Assembly: GCF_900186835.1 (NCBI RefSeq)
Contig: NZ_LT906448.1
Span: 1,878,606-1,942,605, forward strand
Direction of reading: 5' to 3'
Length of the DNA stretch: 64,000 bases
Source: Pasteurella dagmatis
GTDB taxonomy: Bacteria; Pseudomonadota; Gammaproteobacteria; Enterobacterales; Pasteurellaceae
The notes under the pieces were generated by a model. That model was not told the origin of the DNA and ran no database searches. It saw nothing but the letters and a program-made list of their open reading frames with translations. Both the position numbers and the translations under genes were made by a program. Below, piece after piece: positions 58,850 to 64,000 of this stretch. Every line of letters begins with the position of its first letter. The first letter of the stretch is position 1.

Positions 58850-59068
58850 ATGTCTTTAGAAATTTTAGATCAATTAGAAGAAAAAATTAAACAAGCTGTT
58901 GAAACTATTCAATTGCTTCAATTAGAAATTGATGAATTAAAAGAAAAAAATACGCAATCACAACAGGCTTATGAAGCATTGCGCAATGAAAATGAGCAAC
59001 TCAAAAGTGAACACCAAAACTGGCAGGAACGTTTACGTTCATTGTTAGGTAAAATTGACAACGTATAA
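58850..59068 (+). CDS. zapB: Cell division protein ZapB
   Basis: A 72-residue protein, nearly all coiled coil: heptads run from LEILDQLEEKIKQAVETIQ to NEQLKSEHQNWQERLRSLL. ZapB binds ZapA at the Z-ring and bridges it to MatP. Length and sequence match the family (about 72-81 residues). It has a GAGGAAG ribosome site and its own terminator. It lies between glpX and mioC, divergent from the first. Confidence 0.92.
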   Translation: MSLEILDQLEEKIKQAVETIQLLQLEIDELKEKNTQSQQAYEALRNENEQLKSEHQNWQERLRSLLGKIDNV

Positions 59069-59080
59069 TTGATTTTTTAT

Positions 59081-59111
59081 TAAGGCTTAGTTTTTCTAGG
59101 CCTTATTTTTT
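59081..59111 (+). terminator. Terminator after zapB
   Basis: TAAGGCTTAG (59081-59090) pairs, with one G-U, with CTAGGCCTTA (59096-59105), followed by T6. Confidence 0.88.
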
Positions 59112-59122
59112 GGGAGGAATTA

Positions 59123-59566
59123 ATGAAACCAAAAATTTGTATCATTACGGGAAGTACACTCGGTGGTGCAGAATATGTGGCAGAACATATTGCTGATGTG
59201 CTTGAACAACAAGACTATGTTGTACGTTTAGAACATGGTCCAAGTTTTGAAGATGTTATCAATGAACAATGTTGGTTAGTAGTTACTTCAACACATGGTG
59301 CAGGTGAATTACCTGATAATATAAAACCATTATTTGAAAAATTAGCCTTTCATTCGGAACCCTTATCTTATTTACGCTTTGCGGTGATCGGATTAGGAAA
59401 TTCCGATTATGATACCTTTTGCTATGCGGTGGATCAGGTTGAAAAATTACTTTCAAGTAAAGATGCTTTGCAAGTTTGTGATTCATTAAGAATGGACATA
59501 TTACACATTAGCGATCCAGAAGAAACAGCAGAAGAATGGTTACCTCAATTCATTAATAAATTATAG
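59123..59566 (+). CDS. mioC: Flavodoxin-like protein MioC
   Basis: A 147-residue short-chain flavodoxin. The FMN phosphate loop is [15 protein letters not shown], then [12 protein letters not shown] and [16 protein letters not shown] contact the isoalloxazine ring. MioC is encoded next to oriC in many gamma-proteobacteria, and its transcription towards oriC can affect initiation in E. coli. Here it also reads towards the origin, with a strong terminator between. It may support biotin synthesis as an electron donor. GGGAGGA precedes the start. Confidence 0.93.
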   Translation: MKPKICIITGSTLGGAEYVAEHIADVLEQQDYVVRLEHGPSFEDVINEQCWLVVTSTHGAGELPDNIKPLFEKLAFHSEPLSYLRFAVIGLGNSDYDTFCYAVDQVEKLLSSKDALQVCDSLRMDILHISDPEETAEEWLPQFINKL

Positions 59567-59581
59567 TATTTTCCTCATATA

Positions 59582-59616
59582 AAAATGATATGTTAGTTTT
59601 TTACATATCATTTTTT
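59582..59616 (+). terminator. Terminator between mioC and oriC
   Basis: AAAATGATATGT (59582-59593) is perfectly complementary to ACATATCATTTT (59603-59614), followed by T-rich DNA. It would stop mioC transcription before the DnaA boxes. Confidence 0.9.
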
Positions 59617-59733
59617 ATTCTCTTTTTGTTTTCTATTTAAACATTCAAGTTCTAATTATTCTGTGAATAAGTATGTTAAAAACTGTATAAAATCTGTTTT
59701 TATACAATGAATAACATTACTTTATTTTTGTTA

Positions 59734-59742
59734 TGTGGATAA
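59734..59742 (-). promoter_or_regulatory. Strong DnaA box
   Basis: The minus strand reads TTATCCACA, the highest-affinity DnaA box sequence of the R1/R4 type. Confidence 0.88.
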
Positions 59743-59880
59743 CTTAGCTTTTTTTACACAAGATTTTTAATATCAAAAAGAGAGATCTTAACAGGATAAA
59801 ATTAGATCTAACTTATTCATTTTAAATAGTAAAAAGATCTTAATCACAGATCATAATGATCTTAATAATAGCAATAATAA

Positions 59881-59949
59881 GATCTCTTTATATAAAAAGA
59901 TCTTATTTTTATTAACAAACGATCTTTCCCTATTCGGATCTATTCTTGA
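59881..59949. other. DNA unwinding element with four 13-mer-like repeats
   Basis: Repeats GATCTCTTTATAT (59881), GATCTTATTTTTA (59899), GATCTTTCCCTAT (59921) and GATCTATTCTTGA (59937) all start with a Dam site. They resemble the E. coli L/M/R 13-mers and lie 110 bp before mnmG. Confidence 0.72.
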
Positions 59950-60058
59950 TCACAAAATGTTTCTTTCAAGGATCAACAAATTTCAGTAGAATAACCAACC
60001 AGCTAAATAAAGGATCAAGAGATCAAAAAAATAAGAGATAAAATTAGTAAAGGTTATT

Positions 60059-61948
60059 ATGTTTTATACTGAAAATTATGATGTGATCGTGATTGGTGGT
60101 GGCCACGCAGGAACAGAAGCTGCACTCGCACCAGCACGTATGGGATTAAAAACACTGCTATTAACACACAATGTTGATACATTAGGTCAAATGTCTTGTA
60201 ACCCTGCAATTGGTGGAATTGGAAAAGGTCATTTAGTTAGAGAAATTGATGCAATGGGTGGTCTAATGGCGACTGCAGCTGACCAAGCAGGTATCCAATT
60301 TCGCACATTGAACAGCAGTAAAGGCCCTGCTGTACGTGCAACACGTGCTCAAGCTGACCGTGTCTTATACCGTCAAGCAGTACGTATAGCTTTAGAAAAT
60401 CAAGATAATTTAGATATTTTTCAACAAGAAGTTACAGATATTATTTTAGAAGGGGATCGTGTTTCAGGTGTCGAAACCAAAATGGGTTTGAAATTCCGTG
60501 CGAAAGCGGTGATCTTAACAGCTGGTACTTTCTTATCAGGTAAGATCCATATTGGTTTAGAAAATTATACAGGTGGTCGTGCAGGTGATCCCGCTTCTGT
60601 AATGCTTGCAGATCGTTTACGTGATCTCAATTTACGAGTAGATCGCTTAAAAACAGGTACACCACCACGAATTGATGCAAGAACCATTGATTTTTCAATC
60701 TTAGCAAAACAACATGGTGACGAAAAATTGCCTGTATTTTCTTTTATGGGATCGGTAGATCAACATCCTTGTCAAATTCCTTGTTTTATAACCCATACTA
60801 ACGAACAAACCCACGAAGTAATACGGAACAATTTGGATCGTAGTCCAATGTATGCAGGAATTATAGAAGGGATTGGCCCACGCTATTGCCCATCTATTGA
60901 AGATAAAGTAATGCGTTTCTCTGAACGTAATTCACATCAAATTTATCTTGAACCTGAGGGTTTAACTAGTAATGAGATCTATCCAAATGGGATCTCAACT
61001 AGTTTACCTTTTGATGTACAAATGAAGATCGTGAATTCAATGAAGGGGATGGAAAAAGCACGTATTGTTAAACCGGGTTATGCAATTGAATATGATTATT
61101 TTGATCCACGTGATCTTAAGCCAACCCTAGAAACCAAATCTATATCAGGTTTATTCTTTGCTGGTCAAATTAACGGGACAACTGGTTATGAAGAAGCCGC
61201 TGCACAAGGTTTGTTAGCAGGTATTAACGCTGGTTTATTTGTACAAGAAAAAGATGCTTGGTTCCCACGTCGGGATCAAGCTTATGTTGGCGTATTAGTC
61301 GATGATCTTTGTACTTTAGGTACAAAAGAGCCTTACCGTGTATTCACCTCGCGTGCTGAATATCGCTTATTATTGCGTGAAGACAATGCGGATAGTCGTT
61401 TAACACCAATTGCACAAGAATTAGGTTTAATTACAGAAGAACGTTGGGCGAGATTTAATCAAAAAATGGAAAATATTGAGTTAGAACGCCAACGCTTACG
61501 TCAAATTTGGTTACATCCACGTTCAGAATATTTAGAAGAAGCCAATCAAGTATTGAGTAGCCCATTAGTACGTGAAGCTAACGGTGAAGACTTATTACGT
61601 CGTCCTGAAATAAATTACCAAATTTTGACTACCCTTACACCATTCCAACCTGCAATGAAAGATAAAGAAGCAGTTGAACAAGTGGAAATTGCGATTAAAT
61701 ATCAAGGTTATATTGAACATCAACAAGAAGAAATTGAGCGTCAAAAACGCCACGAAAATACCACAATTCCAGCAAATTTTGATTATTCAGTCGTTTCTGG
61801 TTTATCCAATGAAGTTAGGGCTAAATTAGAGCAGCATCGTCCTGTTTCTATTGGACAAGCTTCACGTATTTCAGGTATTACCCCTGCTGCTATTTCAATT
61901 TTATTAGTAAATTTGAAAAAGCAAGGAATGTTAAAGCGTGGTGAATAA
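60059..61948 (+). CDS. mnmG: tRNA uridine-5-carboxymethylaminomethyl modification enzyme MnmG (GidA)
   Basis: A 629-residue FAD enzyme that, with MnmE, adds carboxymethylaminomethyl to wobble U34 of several tRNAs. The FAD motif is [42 protein letters not shown] and [14 protein letters not shown] are family signatures, and the helical C-terminal domain includes [28 protein letters not shown]. Length equals E. coli MnmG (629). It is the first gene right of oriC and overlaps rsmG by one base. Several cysteines including the catalytic CNPAIGG are present. Confidence 0.97.
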   Translation: MFYTENYDVIVIGGGHAGTEAALAPARMGLKTLLLTHNVDTLGQMSCNPAIGGIGKGHLVREIDAMGGLMATAADQAGIQFRTLNSSKGPAVRATRAQADRVLYRQAVRIALENQDNLDIFQQEVTDIILEGDRVSGVETKMGLKFRAKAVILTAGTFLSGKIHIGLENYTGGRAGDPASVMLADRLRDLNLRVDRLKTGTPPRIDARTIDFSILAKQHGDEKLPVFSFMGSVDQHPCQIPCFITHTNEQTHEVIRNNLDRSPMYAGIIEGIGPRYCPSIEDKVMRFSERNSHQIYLEPEGLTSNEIYPNGISTSLPFDVQMKIVNSMKGMEKARIVKPGYAIEYDYFDPRDLKPTLETKSISGLFFAGQINGTTGYEEAAAQGLLAGINAGLFVQEKDAWFPRRDQAYVGVLVDDLCTLGTKEPYRVFTSRAEYRLLLREDNADSRLTPIAQELGLITEERWARFNQKMENIELERQRLRQIWLHPRSEYLEEANQVLSSPLVREANGEDLLRRPEINYQILTTLTPFQPAMKDKEAVEQVEIAIKYQGYIEHQQEEIERQKRHENTTIPANFDYSVVSGLSNEVRAKLEQHRPVSIGQASRISGITPAAISILLVNLKKQGMLKRGE

Positions 61949-62580
61949 TGATTAACCTCGAACAGCAATTAAGCCAAAAATTAGAAACTTTATTAAAACA
62001 AACCGCACTTTCGATAACCGATCAACAGAAAGTACAGTTAGTTAAATTTGTATTATTACTTCACAAATGGAATAAAGCATACAACTTAACATCAGTACGT
62101 GATCCAATAGAGATGTTAGTTAAACATATTTTGGATAGCATTATTATAAGTCCTTATTTAGAAGGTGAACGTTTTATTGATGTGGGGACTGGTCCTGGGT
62201 TACCAGGTTTACCTTTGGCTATTATTAACCCTGACAAGCAATTTGTATTATTAGATAGTTTAGGAAAACGAATTAGCTTTATTCGTAATGCTGTTCGTGA
62301 GCTCGGTTTAAATAATGTTGAGCCAGTATTAAGTCGCGTTGAAGAATACCAACCTGAACAATTATTTGATGGTGTATTGAGTAGAGCATTTGCTTCATTA
62401 AAAGATATGACTGATTGGTGTCAGCATTTACCAAATAAAGATGGTTATTTTTATGCATTGAAAGGGATATATCGTCAAGATGAAGTAAATGAATTAGACC
62501 AACAATTTTCAGTTAAAAATATTTACCAATTAAATGTGCCAGAATTGATAGGTGAACGCCACTTAATTATAATAACTTAA
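61948..62580 (+). CDS. rsmG: 16S rRNA (guanine-527-N7)-methyltransferase RsmG (GidB)
   Basis: A 210-residue methyltransferase acting on G527 of 16S rRNA with S-adenosylmethionine; loss gives low-level streptomycin resistance. The AdoMet motif is [17 protein letters not shown], then [22 protein letters not shown], and [14 protein letters not shown] is conserved. The start overlaps the mnmG stop as TAATG. A USS core lies near its 5' end. It ends at a terminator; an atp operon does not follow within the window. Confidence 0.95.
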   Translation: MINLEQQLSQKLETLLKQTALSITDQQKVQLVKFVLLLHKWNKAYNLTSVRDPIEMLVKHILDSIIISPYLEGERFIDVGTGPGLPGLPLAIINPDKQFVLLDSLGKRISFIRNAVRELGLNNVEPVLSRVEEYQPEQLFDGVLSRAFASLKDMTDWCQHLPNKDGYFYALKGIYRQDEVNELDQQFSVKNIYQLNVPELIGERHLIIIT

Positions 62581-62689
62581 GTTAAATTTATGTAAATTTT
62601 TAAAGTTTTATAATTCAATAGATTTTTTAATTATTTTTAAAATCATACAGATAAATTTATTTATATTAATTAAAATATTTAATTAATAT

Positions 62690-62728
62690 AAACTGCTATA
62701 AATTGATTAAATTTATAGCAGTTTTTTT
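62690..62728 (+). terminator. Terminator of mnmG-rsmG
   Basis: AAACTGCTATAAAT (62690-62703) pairs perfectly with ATTTATAGCAGTTT (62711-62724), followed by T6. Confidence 0.9.
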
Positions 62729-62838
62729 ATTTATTTTTACTATAAAAATGATTAATATTAGGCGGATTTTATACTGTTTTCGAACAAAATAAAATCAAGA
62801 TTAAAAATTGGATTATTTTTATATTAAGGATAAATAAT

Positions 62839-63447
62839 ATGAAAAAGTTAATGATTGCATTAAGCTTAGCAGCAGTATTTAGTGGTTCTGCATTTGCAGA
62901 AGAATCTCTTGATATCTCAATTCCAGAAAGAGCAGTTGATCACAATAAAGTTCTTGTAACACAAGGTAATGTAACTTTTAATGGTGAAGTAATAGCTAAT
63001 ACTTGTAGTATAAAAGGAGATGCTAATAAAACTATTGAGTTAAAAAGTGTGAAAAATACTGATTTTTTAAAGTCATCAGAAGTGAAAGTTGGTGATTTTG
63101 ATATAATTCTAGAAAACTGTTCTCCTAATAAAGAAAGAATGGTTTCTCTTTCTTTTTTTGCACCGCAGGAAAATGTAACTGATTTTGGTTATTTAAAAAA
63201 TACAGTAAAAGATAGTTTTAAATCAAATGTATTTGTTAAATTAACTTATGATGATAAATTAGTTGATTTTAAACAAAGAGATGGAGTAAATGATACTTCT
63301 GATTCAGCAGAAATATCTATTAGACAAGATCTTGCAGCAGATGATATTCCGTTTAATTTTAAAGTATTTTATGTAAAAGATGGAGATAATGCAGTAACCT
63401 CAGGAAAAGTTGTAGCGACAGCGCAATATCAAATTGCCTATAAATAA
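62839..63447 (+). CDS. Fimbrial major-subunit-like protein
   Basis: A 202-residue exported protein with a signal peptide (cleavage after SAFA). The mature chain has the chaperone-usher pilin pattern: an N-terminal extension for donor-strand exchange (KVLVTQGNVTFNGEVIANTC), two cysteines (ANTCSIKG and ILENCSPN) for the conserved disulfide, and a C-terminal beta-strand ending QYQIAYK, with the penultimate Tyr typical of pilins. AAGGA precedes the start. It is followed by a terminator/attenuator and then a fimbrial chaperone, so it is probably the main subunit. Base composition is very AT-rich. Confidence 0.82.
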   Translation: MKKLMIALSLAAVFSGSAFAEESLDISIPERAVDHNKVLVTQGNVTFNGEVIANTCSIKGDANKTIELKSVKNTDFLKSSEVKVGDFDIILENCSPNKERMVSLSFFAPQENVTDFGYLKNTVKDSFKSNVFVKLTYDDKLVDFKQRDGVNDTSDSAEISIRQDLAADDIPFNFKVFYVKDGDNAVTSGKVVATAQYQIAYK

Positions 63448-63462
63448 TTTATAACATCTATT

Positions 63463-63491
63463 ACTCCCCTATTTTTTAGGGGAGTTTTTTT
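63463..63491 (+). terminator. Attenuator-type terminator between pilin and chaperone genes
   Basis: ACTCCCCTA (63463-63471) and TAGGGGAGT (63477-63485) pair perfectly around T5, with T-tract after. Placed within a fimbrial operon, it would favour pilin over the downstream assembly proteins. Confidence 0.9.
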
Positions 63492-63519
63492 AATTTTTTA
63501 GTTTGCTAAGGATATCTTT

Positions 63520-64000
63520 ATGCTGAAATGGTTATTCGGATTCTTTATTTTATTTTTTACATTAAGTAGTCAGGCCAATGTTGTTATTTTAGGTACTCGA
63601 ATTATTTATGAAGCTGATAAAAAGAATATTTCTGTTCAATTAGAAAATAATTCTGAACGCCCTGCACTAGTTCAAGCTTGGTTAGATGATGGACGTACAA
63701 ATGTCGATCCAAGCACAATGAAATTACCTTTTGTTATTACCCCGCCTGTTTCACGTATGGATGCAAAATCACAACAAGTTTTGCGTATCCGCTATACTGG
63801 TGAGCCACTAGCACAAGATCGTGAAAGTCTTTTTTATTTTAATTTATTCGATATTCCACCAAAACCGAGCAAAAAAGAATTAGAAAAAAATCCTAATTAT
63901 TTACAGTTTGCTGTGAATAATCGTTTAAAGTTCTTTTTCCGACCAAGTAATTTACCTTATCCTGTGTCTGATGCTTACCAAAAAGTGAATTGGAAAGTAA
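63520..64000 (+). CDS. Periplasmic fimbrial chaperone (PapD-like), 3'-truncated by the window edge
   Basis: The frame encodes at least 160 residues and is still open at the window end. A signal peptide (MLKWLFGFFILFFTLSSQA) is followed by NVVILGTRIIYEADKKNIS, the G1/A1 strand of PapD-like chaperones. The F1-G1 region has KSQQVLRIRYTGEPLAQDRESLFYFNL (in part), including the conserved arginine and the family pattern ESLFYFNLFDIPPKP that leads to the second domain. It caps pilins in the periplasm and hands them to an outer-membrane usher. The usher gene is expected downstream. TAAGGA precedes the start. Confidence 0.9.
   Translation, partial: MLKWLFGFFILFFTLSSQANVVILGTRIIYEADKKNISVQLENNSERPALVQAWLDDGRTNVDPSTMKLPFVITPPVSRMDAKSQQVLRIRYTGEPLAQDRESLFYFNLFDIPPKPSKKELEKNPNYLQFAVNNRLKFFFRPSNLPYPVSDAYQKVNWKV

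Larger units (their letters stand above)
59567..60058. other. oriC: Chromosomal replication origin oriC (about 490 bp)
   Basis: The mioC-mnmG interval, the place of oriC in enterobacteria and Vibrio. DnaA boxes (TTATNCACA): exact TTATTCACA on the minus strand at 59662-59670, exact TTATCCACA on the minus strand at 59734-59742, one-mismatch TTTTACACA at 59752-59760 and TTAATCACA at 59840-59848. Thirteen GATC sites lie in 59784-60024, far above chance. Four 13-mer-like elements that begin GATCT (59881, 59899, 59921, 59937) resemble the E. coli unwinding repeats GATCTNTTNTTTT and lie on the mnmG side, as in E. coli. The region is very AT-rich. Confidence 0.92.

Overview
The window is a 64-kb chromosomal segment from a gamma-proteobacterium of the family Pasteurellaceae. 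It is AT-rich and carries about 32 copies of the 9-mer AAGTGCGGT or its complement, the core of the Haemophilus-influenzae-type DNA uptake signal (USS). The proteins are those of a Haemophilus/Pasteurella-like facultative anaerobe. The species cannot be fixed from sequence reading alone; the Hin-type USS argues for the Haemophilus/Pasteurella/Avibacterium/Gallibacterium side of the family rather than the Actinobacillus pleuropneumoniae side.

Layout. 1-7.4 kb: 3' part of gyrB, a DMT permease, a CydDC-like heterodimeric ABC exporter and a PEBP-family protein. 7.5-19.2 kb: a DUF4153-type membrane protein and a maltose/maltodextrin regulon, with malK-lamB-malM divergent from malE-malF-malG, plus the periplasmic amylase malS. 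19.3-25.7 kb: the dppABCDF peptide transporter, with a likely GcvB small-RNA target in the dppA leader, then ridA. 25.7-28 kb: p-aminobenzoate genes pabC-like/pabB divergent from pabA. 28-31 kb: an AT-rich accessory islet with a four-helix membrane protein and a 753-residue RTX repeat protein. 31-40 kb: yeiH, adhE, satP, greB, a Gln/Ala-rich secreted protein, tex and yqfB. 40-44.8 kb: an isochorismatase-like hydrolase, XapX protein, amidohydrolase and MFS permease operon. 45-58.6 kb: a large glycerol/glycerol-3-phosphate regulon (glpFK; glpT, a secreted propeller-like protein and glpQ; glpABC; glpR; glpE; glpX). 58.8-62.6 kb: zapB, mioC, the chromosomal replication origin oriC, mnmG and rsmG. 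62.8-64 kb: the start of a chaperone-usher fimbrial cluster that runs off the window.

How the genes work together. The mal cluster imports maltodextrins through LamB and MalEFGK after MalS trims longer chains; CRP and MalT-like sites lie in the malK/malE divergent promoter. The glp cluster releases glycerol-3-phosphate from phosphodiesters (GlpQ), imports it (GlpT) or makes it from glycerol (GlpF, GlpK), and oxidises it anaerobically (GlpABC) under GlpR and CRP. GlpX then serves gluconeogenesis. AdhE and SatP suggest mixed-acid fermentation and acetate exchange.

Most notable: (1) the RTX protein plus upstream four-helix protein resembles a pore-forming toxin/immunity pair, and its repeats show a recent 324-bp duplication; (2) a well-defined oriC; (3) stable hairpins after the first or most abundantly needed genes of the mal and dpp operons; (4) hairpins joining the two Pasteurellaceae uptake-signal dialects; (5) an 18/20 palindromic operator before the hydrolase operon; (6) a secreted propeller-like protein inside the glpT-glpQ locus.
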